Notes: generated by a model from the sequence alone, not told the origin. 64,000 bases of DNA from Mycobacterium sp. AT1 (GCF_002043095.1 NZ_MVOC01000055.1:40875-104874); one strand, 5' to 3'; counted from the stretch's first letter, positions 1 through 8,383 are shown. Translations and numbers: made by a program.

Positions 1-888
1 GCTGCCAAGAAACCGTTTTCGTCGTCCCCGGTGGAGCGGTCGGTCGACGAGATCGAGACCGTGACCGACGAGAACCGGATGATCTGCGACCCGTATCCGC
101 GACTGCTGGTGGCCCGCGACACCGTCAACCAGGGCGCCGCCGCGCTGGTGATGTCGGTGGCCGCCGCCCGTCGCCTCGGAGTGCCAGAGGAGAAGTGGGT
201 CTACCTGCGCGGGCACGCCGACCAGACCGAGCAGGACCTGCTGGACCGGGCCGACCTCGGTGTCAGCCACGCGGCGAAACAAGCTGTGTCGGAAGCGCTT
301 CGGGGTGCCGGCATCGGGATCGACGACGTGGCGACGTTCGACCTCTACAGCTGCTTTCCGTTCCCGGTGTTCGCGGTGTGCGACGAGTTCGGACTCGCCG
401 ACGACGACCCGCGGGGGCTCACGCTCACCGGCGGTCTGCCGTACTTCGGCGGGCCGGGAAACAGCTACTCGCTGCACGGCATCGCCGAGACCGTCGCCGA
501 GATGCGCGAGAGGCCGGGAACGTTCGGGCTCGTCGGCGCCAATGGTGGTGTCATGAGCAAGTATTCGGCCGGGGTGTACTCCACCGCGCCCGCCGACTGG
601 GAGCCCGACCGCGGCAAGGCGCTGCAGGGCGACATCGCGGCGCTGCCGAAGGTGCCGGTCACTCGCACCGCCGACGGACTCGGAACGATCGAGACCTACT
701 CGGTGCGCTACGACTGGCCGGTCACGACGGGCGTCATCATCGGGCGGCTCGCCGCGGACGGCAGCCGGTTCATGGCGCTCACCGAGGACGACGATCTGGT
801 GGCGTTGATGACCGGGGGAGACCCGCTCGGCGCCGCGATCACCGTCACCTCGACCGAGGACGGGGTCAACCGCGCGACGCTAGCGTGA
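1..888 (+). CDS. Acetyl-CoA acetyltransferase / SCP2-type thiolase, C-terminal part
   Basis: The reading frame is open from base 1 and ends with TGA at 886-888, so the start lies outside the window; about 295 C-terminal residues are visible. The segment YSCFPFPVFAV followed by LTGGLPYFGGPGNSYSLHG is typical of the SCP2/lipid-transfer-type thiolase family found in mycobacterial lipid and sterol loci. Such enzymes cleave or condense 3-ketoacyl-CoA in the cytosol. The GTG at 31 is internal, not the start. Its 3' end overlaps the convergent methyltransferase gene by 23 bp. Family is fairly certain; substrate is unknown. Confidence 0.8.
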   Translation, partial: AAKKPFSSSPVERSVDEIETVTDENRMICDPYPRLLVARDTVNQGAAALVMSVAAARRLGVPEEKWVYLRGHADQTEQDLLDRADLGVSHAAKQAVSEALRGAGIGIDDVATFDLYSCFPFPVFAVCDEFGLADDDPRGLTLTGGLPYFGGPGNSYSLHGIAETVAEMRERPGTFGLVGANGGVMSKYSAGVYSTAPADWEPDRGKALQGDIAALPKVPVTRTADGLGTIETYSVRYDWPVTTGVIIGRLAADGSRFMALTEDDDLVALMTGGDPLGAAITVTSTEDGVNRATLA

Positions 889-1642
889 CATCCGATCGCG
901 TACAGATCAGCGCCAGTGCGTCATTGGTCGCACTGACCCCCTCGTTGCCGAGCACGTCTCGCAGGCGTTCGCGTAGTGCGGTCTTCGCGGCCGGTGCCAG
1001 CACGACGTGGTTGGAGTGGGTGAAGACGAGGCTCAGCCAGTCTTCGGTCGAGTAGTGCAGCTCTTCGCCGACCTCGACGCGCTCGACCGCGAACTCGCCT
1101 CGGCGCAGCATCGCGTGCAGCGCGGTCTCGGCGTTGTTCGCCGACGTCGACGCGGGCGTGGTGACGCCGTACTCGGCGGAGATCCGTTCGAGTCCGCGCC
1201 GTGTCGAGTCGCTCGGCATGATGCGGTTCCACATCAACGCCAGCCGGCCGCCGGCGGTGAGCAGCGACGCCAGCTTCGGCAGGGCGACGTCGGGGTCCAC
1301 CCAGTGGAACGACTGCCCGAAGGTGACGAGGTCGAACGTGCGGTCACGGGGCTGCCACTGTTCGAAAGTGCTGCGCTCGAACGGAATTCCCTTCGCGAGG
1401 CACCGTGCCGCCATCTGCTCGTCCGGTTCGACGGCCAGTACGTCGGCCCCGGCGCTCATGAGTTGAGCCGACAGGATGCCGGTGCCTGCCCCCACGTCGA
1501 GAACGGTCAGGCCGGGCGCCGTCACCAGCCGCTCGATCAACGCCTGCGGATACCGCGGGCGATGGCGGTCGTACTCGTCGGCCACCGAGCCGAACGACTC
1601 GGCGCGGCGACGGTCGGTGAAGACGGGGGTGGGCTCTGCCAT
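866..1642 (-). CDS. Class I SAM-dependent methyltransferase
   Basis: A 258-aa protein starting MAEPTPVFTDRRRAESFGSV. It carries the SAM-binding motif I LDVGAGTGILSAQL near residue 45 and a Methyltransf_11/25-type core, with the upstream FGSVADEYDRHRPRYP segment common in this family. The ATG at 1642 is preferred over an upstream extension because the extension has no family likeness. It is cytosolic; the methyl acceptor cannot be predicted. Its end overlaps the thiolase gene tail-to-tail, which suggests compact packing without a shared terminator. Confidence 0.75.
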   Translation of the reverse strand: MAEPTPVFTDRRRAESFGSVADEYDRHRPRYPQALIERLVTAPGLTVLDVGAGTGILSAQLMSAGADVLAVEPDEQMAARCLAKGIPFERSTFEQWQPRDRTFDLVTFGQSFHWVDPDVALPKLASLLTAGGRLALMWNRIMPSDSTRRGLERISAEYGVTTPASTSANNAETALHAMLRRGEFAVERVEVGEELHYSTEDWLSLVFTHSNHVVLAPAAKTALRERLRDVLGNEGVSATNDALALICTRSDVTLASRG

Positions 1643-1697
1643 GTCACCAGGATGCCCGCTGTGGCTGGGAAGCCTCTGAGCAAGCGGCTGCGGACCG

Positions 1698-2186
1698 TCA
1701 GAAGGCCCAGCTGCCCGACGGCTGCAGCACGAAGCCGTGTCGGTGGTCGGCGTCGATGCACGCGACCAGTTGGTCCCTTCCGGCGACACAGGTGGCGTTC
1801 TTGCCCACGAGCTTGCTGCCCGCGTTCATCGGTTTGACCGACCGCGCGGTGACACACCGGCTGGCCGACCGGACGATTGCGTACGGCACGTCTCCACCCG
1901 ACTCGTCCGCCTTGCGGACCGTCGGGCATCCCGACCCCCCAATCGAATTGGGCACGCCAGGAAAGCCGTGACAGATGACCGATTCGTGCGCACCCCAGTC
2001 GAGCACGCAGTCGATCTGTTGATCCGGGCTCAGGAAATTCGTGTCCCCGAGGTCGTCGTAATCGCCGGGGTCGACGGCGGTGAACGCGCTGAGATCTGGG
2101 AAATTCGAGGGTGGGGAAGCGATCTTGGGTGTTGGCGAGCACGCGGCGAGCGTGAATGCCCCGACGGCGATCCAGTGCACCCGCAT
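1698..2186 (-). CDS. Putative lipoprotein, paralogue of the adjacent upstream gene
   Basis: A 162-aa product beginning MRVHWIAVGAFTLAAC, a short signal peptide with an LAAC lipobox whose Cys16 would be acylated. The mature part has several cysteines and ends GFVLQPSGSWAF, almost the same ending as the upstream neighbour (GFVLRPSGSWVF). The whole middle (single Cys pairs, V-AGRDQL-AC-D-RHGFVL) aligns with it, so the two are tandem duplicates, one lipid-anchored and one with an ordinary signal peptide. Start and upstream stop share one base (TGATG), implying translational coupling. Function unknown; the fold recurs among small exported mycobacterial proteins. Confidence 0.7.
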   Translation of the reverse strand: MRVHWIAVGAFTLAACSPTPKIASPPSNFPDLSAFTAVDPGDYDDLGDTNFLSPDQQIDCVLDWGAHESVICHGFPGVPNSIGGSGCPTVRKADESGGDVPYAIVRSASRCVTARSVKPMNAGSKLVGKNATCVAGRDQLVACIDADHRHGFVLQPSGSWAF

Positions 2187-2692
2187 CAGAAGACCCAGCT
2201 GCCGGACGGCCGCAGTACGAAGCCGTGGCGGTTGCGCATGTCGACGCAGGCTGTCAATCGATCCTGTCCCGCGACGCAGGTGATCCCGAAGGCAGCGTTG
2301 GTGACCTTTTGTCCGGCTCCGAGAACCGGGTCGGAACTTGGAACGCACGATCCGTCCTCGGACTGGAATACGAACGGCTGCGCCGCATTACCGCCGCCGT
2401 TCTGCACGTTGTCGCATGTCCCGGGTCGGTCTGAAAGGCCCGGAAAGTCGCCCGTGCACCATGACGATCCGCCGATCGCGCAGCTGATTCCGTCGGTCGT
2501 GCGAAAGAACAGATAGCCGTTCGTCCAGCGTTCGGCATGGGAGAAGGGGCGTACGAACTGCCCCGGGTCGGTCTCGGCGAACTGACTCACATCGGGGAAG
2601 CCGGGAGGATCGGCGGCGGCCGGGCGGGCCGTCAGGACGCCAAACGTGGCCAGCGTGACCATCACACTGGGCCAGAAGATCTTGCTGCTCAA
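2186..2692 (-). CDS. Small exported Cys-rich protein of unknown function
   Basis: A 168-aa protein with a Sec signal peptide (hydrophobic stretch at about 8-24, cleavage likely after ARPAAA). Six or more cysteines in the mature region suggest disulfides outside the membrane. It ends GFVLRPSGSWVF and is the closest visible relative of the lipoprotein encoded directly downstream. It lies 18 bp downstream of the large type VII-associated gene on the same strand, so it probably belongs to one transcription unit with it. No enzymatic motif is visible. Confidence 0.7.
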   Translation of the reverse strand: MSSKIFWPSVMVTLATFGVLTARPAAADPPGFPDVSQFAETDPGQFVRPFSHAERWTNGYLFFRTTDGISCAIGGSSWCTGDFPGLSDRPGTCDNVQNGGGNAAQPFVFQSEDGSCVPSSDPVLGAGQKVTNAAFGITCVAGQDRLTACVDMRNRHGFVLRPSGSWVF

Positions 2693-2710
2693 GGTGTTCG
2701 CCCCAGTCTG

Positions 2711-4132
2711 TCAATGCGCGACGGTGATGTTGGTTTGGTAGGTCTTTGGGTTGTACGGCATGTCCGGCTGGCCAGGTGTTGGAACCCACCCCGGAGGTCG
2801 CTCCCAGGTGCTGACTCGCAGTTGGACGGTCTCCTTGCCGGTTACCGGGTCGTAGATGGTGTCGACGATGGTCGGGCCATATGGTGGGGCGCCGCCTGGC
2901 CAGGCACCCGGGCCCGGAAACAACGGAGTCGCCTTCGCAGTCAGCAGGCCCTCCGGCGTGGACGCCGTGACGACGCCCATGGGTTGGTCCCCTGGCACGG
3001 TGGGGTCGAAGTTGTCCGAGCCGACGAGCATGAATCCGCCGCCCTTGAGTGCGACGATCTGACTCTCCCGATCGCCGGGCAACCCCTTGATCTCACCCTG
3101 GGGTTTGAGCGTCTGCATCCAGCCGTTGGGGTTCTTGGGATCGATGGGGTCGGACATGTACAGCCGTCTGGTGCGGTCGTTGGGTCCGTCGTTGCCGACG
3201 ATGACCATCCGGTTGGTCGCCGGGTCGTACACGCCGCTGGCCTGGGAGATCCCCGGCAGGACACCGATGCGCTTCGAGGGGTCGTTCAGGTCGACGACCG
3301 TGGTGTCCGGCGTGGCGTAGTCGGGATTCAGGTCGCCATTCGGCAACTTGTACGGAACCTCGCCGTACAACGCGTACTGCTTTCCGTCGGGCCCGACGAT
3401 GGTGCCGGTGGGCAGTGGCCGACCACCAGGAACCTCGAGCGGATTGCGTTCGCCGTTCAGTGTCGGATAGTTGGTTCGGCCGTCGCCGCTGATCTCGATT
3501 CCGGTGCCGGGAATCGTCGAGTTCAGGTCGCCCTGCGTGCCGTCGGGCGTCAGCGGCGTGGGACCCCCCAGGATCTGCGGGTCACCCGGCTTGGGCGCTC
3601 CACCTTGGCCGCCTTCGAGGTCGAAGGTCTGCATGGCCTCGGCAACGGCGTCGAGTTGGCGGGCGACGTCCTCGTCGGCCAGCGCGAGCATCATGGCCTT
3701 TGCGCGGATGTCGGCCTGCATGTGTGCCGCGGCGATCTTGCGTACCAATGCCAATGCGGCACTGAAGAATACGGGCATGCGGTCGGTCACCGACAGGTTC
3801 TCGCTGACCTCGAAGAACTGGCTGACGGCGTTCTGGATCGCGCCGACCGCGGCGCGCTTGGCGGCGTCGATCACGTCGGCCCCGGCCGTGGCGATCCGCC
3901 CGGCCCGTTCCAGCAGCGCGAGAGCGCCACGGACCTTGGCCAGGTTCTCGGCGAGCTTGACCCTGGCCCCCTCGGCACCCGCACCGCTCCACGGCACGGA
4001 GTCGACGGCGTGTTGTGCCCGCGTGTACGTCTGGTCGGTGAGGTCGGCTTGGCGCTGCCAGCCCATGGCAGCCTGTCGAAGATGTCCGCTCGACCACCCC
4101 TCGACACGCGACCGGGTGGGTGTCTCGACCAT
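2711..4132 (-). CDS. Type VII secretion-associated large protein (WxG-type helical N-terminus)
   Basis: A 473-aa protein starting MVETPTRSRVEGW. Residues 1-165 or so are predicted helical and contain a W-S-G turn (VPWSGAGAEGA), the hallmark of ESX helix-turn-helix substrates. The C-terminal half is Gly/Pro/Asp-rich with repeated beta-strand-like blocks, resembling a propeller-like extracellular domain. It begins 2 bp after the stop of the EspC-like gene, matching the small-plus-large pairs encoded near ESX systems, such as Rv0025-Rv0026-like pairs (from memory). No ESX core genes are in the window. I infer an exported protein; its enzymatic role, if any, is unknown. Confidence 0.65.
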   Translation of the reverse strand: MVETPTRSRVEGWSSGHLRQAAMGWQRQADLTDQTYTRAQHAVDSVPWSGAGAEGARVKLAENLAKVRGALALLERAGRIATAGADVIDAAKRAAVGAIQNAVSQFFEVSENLSVTDRMPVFFSAALALVRKIAAAHMQADIRAKAMMLALADEDVARQLDAVAEAMQTFDLEGGQGGAPKPGDPQILGGPTPLTPDGTQGDLNSTIPGTGIEISGDGRTNYPTLNGERNPLEVPGGRPLPTGTIVGPDGKQYALYGEVPYKLPNGDLNPDYATPDTTVVDLNDPSKRIGVLPGISQASGVYDPATNRMVIVGNDGPNDRTRRLYMSDPIDPKNPNGWMQTLKPQGEIKGLPGDRESQIVALKGGGFMLVGSDNFDPTVPGDQPMGVVTASTPEGLLTAKATPLFPGPGAWPGGAPPYGPTIVDTIYDPVTGKETVQLRVSTWERPPGWVPTPGQPDMPYNPKTYQTNITVAH

Positions 4133-4134
4133 CG

Positions 4135-4440
4135 CTACCTCGGCGGCTGCATGGTCGTGTCGATCTGATCGGCATCTTCGGCGTCCCTCGAGGCGTAGTA
4201 CCGCGCAGCCCGGGCGACGTCGTCGGCGAACAGCAAGAGGTTCGCCGACGCCTCGCCGACGACGTGGTTCGCTGCCGCGGTGACGCCGACCGCCGCCGGG
4301 CCGCTGGGTTGTGCCACGGGCGGCTGCCACTCGTGGGTGACGCCGCCGCTGGTCAGCTGATCGCTCAACTCGCTCAGTTCACGCGCAACGGCTTCCAGTG
4401 CCGCGGTGTCGACCTTCAGCGGACCCGTCACGGTCACCAC
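4135..4440 (-). CDS. EspC/DUF2580-like type VII secretion protein
   Basis: A roughly 101-aa all-helical protein. The start is GTG at 4440 with a GGGGG ribosome-binding site seven bases upstream; GTGs at 4437 and 4431 are alternatives. The pattern LKVDTAALEAVARELSELSD followed by a second amphipathic helix matches the EspC (ESX-1 secretion-associated, DUF2580) family. Proteins of this family are co-exported with larger partners, here the gene 2 bp downstream. It lies 35 bp from the oxidoreductase gene on the same strand. Family assignment is by pattern only. Confidence 0.65.
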   Translation of the reverse strand: MVTVTGPLKVDTAALEAVARELSELSDQLTSGGVTHEWQPPVAQPSGPAAVGVTAAANHVVGEASANLLLFADDVARAARYYASRDAEDADQIDTTMQPPR

Positions 4441-4475
4441 GGTACTGCCCCCGGTACCGCCGGAAGCGCACCAAA

Positions 4476-5324
4476 TCAGACCAGCGCAGCGACCTTGCCA
4501 GCCAACCTCTCCACGTAACCGGCGACCTCGGATTCGGACTTGTCCGGCAACCCGAAGAGCACTTCGGTGACGCCGAGATCGGCCCACCGGGCCAACTTGT
4601 CGGGGTCGGGCTTGAAGTCGAGCGCGACGATCTGCGGCGCACCGTCGCGGTCGGCGGCGGCCCAGGTGTCCTGCAGCAGCTTCACCGGCGCGTCGATGTC
4701 GAAGTCCCGTGGCGTGGTGATCCAGCCGTCGGCCGACTTGGCGATCCACTTGAAGTTCTTCTCGGTGCCCGCGGCCCCGACGAGGACGGGGATGTGCGAC
4801 TGAACGGGCTTGGGCCAGGCCCAACTCGGGCCGAACTTGACGAACTCACCGTCGAATTCGGCTTCTTCCTGCGTCCACAGGGCCCGCATGGCCTCCAGGT
4901 ATTCGCGCAACATGGTGCGACGCCGTCCCGGCGGCACGTTGTGGTCGGCGAGTTCGTCTGTGTTCCAACCGAATCCGACACCGAGGCTCACGCGGCCGCC
5001 GGAGAGGTGGTCGAGGGTGGCGATGGACTTGGCGAGGGTGATGCAATCGTGCTCGACGGGCAGTGCCACCGCTGTCGACAGCCGCACCTTCGTCGTCACG
5101 GCGGCCGCGGTGGCCAGGCTGACCCACGGGTCGAGGGTGCGCATGTAGCGGTCGTCGGGCAGCGACTCGTCTCCCGTGGTGGGGTGCGCGGCCTCCCGTT
5201 TGATCGGGATGTGGGTGTGCTCGGGCACGTAGAACGTGTGGAAGCCGTGGTCGTCGGCGAGTTTGGCCGCGGCCGCCGGAGCTATCCCGCGATCGCTGGT
5301 GAAGAGAACGAGCCCATAGTCCAT
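4476..5324 (-). CDS. LLM-class F420-dependent oxidoreductase (Rv0953c-like)
   Basis: A 282-aa luciferase-like TIM-barrel protein with the family signatures STAVALPVEHDCITLAKSIATLDHLSGGRV and a GVGFGWN loop. Such enzymes use F420 or FMN in the cytosol. Length and position correspond to M. tuberculosis Rv0953c, the left end of the syntenic block in this window. A perfect TNNAACNNGTTNNA palindrome sits nine bases upstream of the ATG, so control by the sterol repressor KstR is likely, implying a role on sterol-derived or related substrates. The actual substrate is not known. Confidence 0.85.
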   Translation of the reverse strand: MDYGLVLFTSDRGIAPAAAAKLADDHGFHTFYVPEHTHIPIKREAAHPTTGDESLPDDRYMRTLDPWVSLATAAAVTTKVRLSTAVALPVEHDCITLAKSIATLDHLSGGRVSLGVGFGWNTDELADHNVPPGRRRTMLREYLEAMRALWTQEEAEFDGEFVKFGPSWAWPKPVQSHIPVLVGAAGTEKNFKWIAKSADGWITTPRDFDIDAPVKLLQDTWAAADRDGAPQIVALDFKPDPDKLARWADLGVTEVLFGLPDKSESEVAGYVERLAGKVAALV

Positions 5325-5333
5325 GGGCAGAAT

Positions 5334-5347
5334 TAGAACGTGTTCTA
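5334..5347. promoter_or_regulatory. KstR-type operator
   Basis: TAGAACGTGTTCTA is an inverted repeat (TAGAAC/GTTCTA) that fits the known KstR consensus TNNAACNNGTTNNA at every fixed position. It ends nine bases upstream of the oxidoreductase ATG on the minus strand and about 100 bp upstream of the divergent membrane-protein gene. A LexA box would need four bases between half sites; here there are two. Confidence 0.7.
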
Positions 5348-5445
5348 GTCCCTGAGCGCAAGGTGGCTCACGTAGAAGGCCTTCGGCGATTCGGGTAGTT
5401 CCCTACTCGCGCCCCTGAGGACGCGCGCCGCAAGAGTTTCCTCAC

Positions 5446-5967
5446 ATGAACTCCAACCGCTCGATCGCCACCAAGATACGAGAATGGGCACGGCGCTACC
5501 TTCCTTGCGAAATCGCCGGCACCACATGCGAAATGGGCGGTGCGGCAATCGCCTACGCTGCCACCGGGTCGGTCGCAGCGGCAGCCGTCGTCGCGACCGT
5601 CGGAGCCTCCGTCGGCTACTACGCCGCGGCGTACTCGACGGCCGTGCGCACCGCATACCGAGCACAGCCGTCGTCGTCCCGACTTCGGCGCGGGATGGTC
5701 GCGAACGGCCGAGCGCTGCGCAGCATCGCAATCGAGTTCGGCCCGGCCGAGGTCATCGACAGCCTGATCATCCGGCCGCTGGCGTTCTACTTCGGACCGA
5801 TCCTGTTCGGCGGCCTGGCCGCAGGCTGGATCTTCGCCAAGCTGGTCGCCGACGTCGGCTTCTACGTGCTGGCCATCTTCAGCTACGAACGGTTCACCGG
5901 ACTGCTGGTGGTTCGCCGATCCGAGGCGGTGCGCCATGAACCCGCAGCGTCGGTCGCAGCTGCGTAG
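5446..5967 (+). CDS. Small integral membrane protein paired with a PLP decarboxylase
   Basis: A 173-aa protein with Ala-rich hydrophobic segments at about 32-62 and two further ones at about 108-145, so three or four membrane spans. It overlaps the decarboxylase gene by 32 bp on the same strand, a sign of a fixed functional pair. No catalytic motif is visible. It could transport or sense the amine or amino acid handled by the partner, but that is inference from the arrangement alone. Confidence 0.65.
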   Translation: MNSNRSIATKIREWARRYLPCEIAGTTCEMGGAAIAYAATGSVAAAAVVATVGASVGYYAAAYSTAVRTAYRAQPSSSRLRRGMVANGRALRSIAIEFGPAEVIDSLIIRPLAFYFGPILFGGLAAGWIFAKLVADVGFYVLAIFSYERFTGLLVVRRSEAVRHEPAASVAAA

Positions 5968-7108
5968 GGAGCTCCGGGGTCGCGCCGGGCACTGGCGCGA
6001 GCTGGTCGCGGCGTACGGCACCCCACTGTTGGTCCTCGATCCGTACCGGGTGGCCGCGCAGTACTCGCTGCTCACCGAGCACCTCCGCGGCTTCCGGCTG
6101 CACTACGCGGTGAAGGCGCTTCCGCACCCCGCGGTACTGACGGTCCTTGCGGCCAGTGGCAGCGGCTTCGACGTGGCGACCGGCGCCGAGGTCGATCTCC
6201 TCGGGAGTCTGGGGGTGCCCGCCGCCCGCTGCATCTACACCCATCCCGTGAAGAAGCCGGCGGACATCGACCACGCCCATGCCGCAGGCATCCGCACGTT
6301 CGTCGTCGACAACCCGATCGAGGCGCAGAAGTTCGTCGGCAGGGACCCCGAGATCGAGATCCTGGTTCGGCTGGCGTTCCCGAACCCGTCGGCCAAGTCC
6401 GATCTGTCGACCAAATTCGGCACCGATCCCACGGACGCGGAACTGCTCGTCAAGGACGTTCTCGCCGCGGGCGTCCGGTTCGCGGGCTTCAGCTATCACG
6501 TCGGCAGCCAGGGCTCGTCGGTGACGCCCTACCGTGATGCCCTCCGCGCGACGCTCGAGTTGACTAGGCACGTCGAGCGAACCCTGGGAGTGCAGGCGAC
6601 GACCATCGACATCGGCGGCGGGTTTCCGGTCTCCTACCGGGACGAGATGCCGTCCATCGGTGCGGTCGGCGCCGTCATCGACGAGGTGCTCGGGAACCAC
6701 TACCCCTTCAGGATGCTCGCGGAGCCGGGCCGGTTCGTCGTGGCGGACTGCATGACCTTGCTGAGCAGCGTGGTCGGCAGTGCCACCCGAGCCGGGCGCA
6801 CCTGGCACTACCTCGACGACGGCCTCTACGGCAGCTACTCCAACGTGATGACCGAAGACGTGCACCCGCCGATCCTCGCGCTGAGCGAAGTGGACGGCGA
6901 CGACGTTGCGATGCCGACGCTCGAACCCGTCACTCTCGCCGGACCCACATGCGACAGCGCCGACGTGGTGGCCGCCGACTACCCGATGCCGAGGTTGGCC
7001 GTCGGGGACTTAGTGGTGAGTCCCACGATGGGGGCGTACACGTCGGTCACGGCGTCGCGGTTCAACGGAATCGCCGAGACACCGATCGTGGTGTCCTCCG
7101 CGCGTTGA
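5936..7108 (+). CDS. Ornithine/diaminopimelate-type PLP-dependent decarboxylase (fold III)
   Basis: A 390-aa group IV decarboxylase. Visible key residues are HYAVK with the PLP lysine at 60, HVGSQ at 189-193, the glycine loop DIGGGFP at 225-231, EPGRF at 263-267 and the dimer-partner GPTCDSAD with Cys339-Asp340. That set is characteristic of ornithine decarboxylase-like enzymes making polyamines, though lysine or DAP specificity cannot be excluded from sequence alone. It is absent from the corresponding M. tuberculosis interval, so it is a lineage-specific insertion. It overlaps the upstream membrane gene. Confidence 0.85.
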   Translation: MNPQRRSQLRRELRGRAGHWRELVAAYGTPLLVLDPYRVAAQYSLLTEHLRGFRLHYAVKALPHPAVLTVLAASGSGFDVATGAEVDLLGSLGVPAARCIYTHPVKKPADIDHAHAAGIRTFVVDNPIEAQKFVGRDPEIEILVRLAFPNPSAKSDLSTKFGTDPTDAELLVKDVLAAGVRFAGFSYHVGSQGSSVTPYRDALRATLELTRHVERTLGVQATTIDIGGGFPVSYRDEMPSIGAVGAVIDEVLGNHYPFRMLAEPGRFVVADCMTLLSSVVGSATRAGRTWHYLDDGLYGSYSNVMTEDVHPPILALSEVDGDDVAMPTLEPVTLAGPTCDSADVVAADYPMPRLAVGDLVVSPTMGAYTSVTASRFNGIAETPIVVSSAR

Positions 7109-7164
7109 AATCTGGCCGATCGTTACCCGTGACCGGGCCGGCGCCAGCGGCTGAGATGGCCACC

Positions 7165-8295
7165 ATGACGACCGAACGCATCGCCGACCACGTCAAGTTC
7201 GCCTACTGGGTGCCCAACGTCAGCGGCGGCCTGGTGACCAGCGACATCGAGCAGCGCACGGACTGGAACTACGAGTACAACAAGAAGCTCGCGCAGACCG
7301 CCGAGAACAACGGTTTCGAGTACGCGCTGTCCCAGGTCCGGTACGAGGCCAGCTACGGGGCCGAGTACCAGCACGAATCGACCAGTTTCAGCCTGGCCCT
7401 GCTGCTGGCCACCGAGCGGCTGAAGGTGATCGCCGCCGTGCACCCCGGCCTGTGGCAGCCCGCGGTGCTCGCCAAGCTCGGCGCGACCGCCGACCACCTG
7501 AGCAACGGCCGATTCGCCGTCAACGTCGTCTCAGGGTGGTTCAAGGACGAATTCACCCACCTGGGGGAGCCGTGGCTCGAACACGACGAGCGCTACCGGC
7601 GCAGCGCCGAATTCCTGCAGGTCCTCCGGAAGATCTGGACCGAGGACGACGTCGACTTCCGTGGTGACTTCTACCGAATCCACGACTTCACGTTGAAGCC
7701 GAAGCCACTCAACACCCCGGAGCGGCCCAACCCGGAGATCTTCCAGGGCGGCAACTCGACCGCCGCACGCCGCAACGGCGGGCTCTACTCCGACTGGTAC
7801 TTCTCCAACGGCAAGGACTTCGACGGCATCACCGAGCAGGTCGTGGAGGTGCGCGACCACGCCCGCACCGTCGGCCGCGAGGTCAAGGTCGGCCTGAACG
7901 GCTTCATCATCGCCAGGGACACAGAAAGAGAAGCAAGAGAAGTCCTCCGAGAGATCGTCGAGAAGGCCAACAAGCCCGCCGTCGAGGGCTTCCGCAGCGC
8001 CGTCCAGCAGGCCGGAAACTCGACCGGCGACAAGAAGGGGATGTGGGCGGACTCGTCCTTCGAGGACCTCGTCCAGTACAACGACGGCTTCCGGACGAAA
8101 CTGATCGGCACCCCCGAGCAGGTCGCCGAGCGCATCGTCGCCTACCGCAAGCGCGGCGTCGATCTGATCCTCGGTGGCTTCCTGCACTTCCAGGAGGAGA
8201 TCGAGTACTTCGGCGCGAAGGTGTTGCCGTTGGTGCGTGAAATCGAGCAATCCGAAGAGGATTCGCGCCACCGATCGGTGCTGCTCCCGGCCTGA
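7165..8295 (+). CDS. sfnG: FMNH2-dependent dimethylsulfone monooxygenase
   Basis: A 376-aa luciferase-like monooxygenase. The N-terminus KFAYWVPNVSGGLV and the stretches QHESTSFSLALLLA and INVVSGWFKDEF-like (here VNVVSGWFKDEF), with EIFQGGNSTAARR, match SfnG. SfnG oxidises dimethylsulfone to methanesulfinate and formaldehyde using FMNH2 from a separate reductase, giving access to organosulfur compounds under sulfate limitation. The ATG at 7165 is chosen as the family start; an in-frame ATG at 7156 is possible. No flavin reductase or sulfonate gene is adjacent. A strong hairpin follows the stop. Confidence 0.85.
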   Translation: MTTERIADHVKFAYWVPNVSGGLVTSDIEQRTDWNYEYNKKLAQTAENNGFEYALSQVRYEASYGAEYQHESTSFSLALLLATERLKVIAAVHPGLWQPAVLAKLGATADHLSNGRFAVNVVSGWFKDEFTHLGEPWLEHDERYRRSAEFLQVLRKIWTEDDVDFRGDFYRIHDFTLKPKPLNTPERPNPEIFQGGNSTAARRNGGLYSDWYFSNGKDFDGITEQVVEVRDHARTVGREVKVGLNGFIIARDTEREAREVLREIVEKANKPAVEGFRSAVQQAGNSTGDKKGMWADSSFEDLVQYNDGFRTKLIGTPEQVAERIVAYRKRGVDLILGGFLHFQEEIEYFGAKVLPLVREIEQSEEDSRHRSVLLPA

Positions 8296-8306
8296 GCGAG
8301 GCAGGC

Positions 8307-8332
8307 GACCCGGCCTGCGCCCAGGCCGGGTC
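8307..8332 (+). terminator. Hairpin terminator after sfnG
   Basis: Perfect 11-bp arms GACCCGGCCTG / CAGGCCGGGTC with a four-base loop, starting 12 bases after the sfnG stop. There is no T-tract, as is usual in mycobacteria. Confidence 0.6.
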
Positions 8333-8347
8333 CATAGCTTGGTGCGC

Positions 8348-8383
8348 TAGCGTGGGTGAACGAATCGCCCATCACAGGAGGGG
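8348..8383 (+). promoter_or_regulatory. Promoter -10 and strong ribosome-binding site of the Rv0954 homologue
   Basis: TAGCGT at 8348-8353 fits the mycobacterial TANNNT -10 element; AGGAGGGG at 8376-8383 lies three bases before the ATG at 8387. No clear -35 is seen. Confidence 0.4.

Noticed and set aside
2537..4168. Open frame of 543 codons on the + strand
   Set aside because: Antisense shadow of the type VII-associated protein; low-complexity composition and no start signals.
5334..5347. LexA (SOS) box reading of the palindrome
   Set aside because: Half sites GAAC/GTTC are separated by two bases, not the four needed for the mycobacterial SOS box; the KstR consensus fits at every fixed position.
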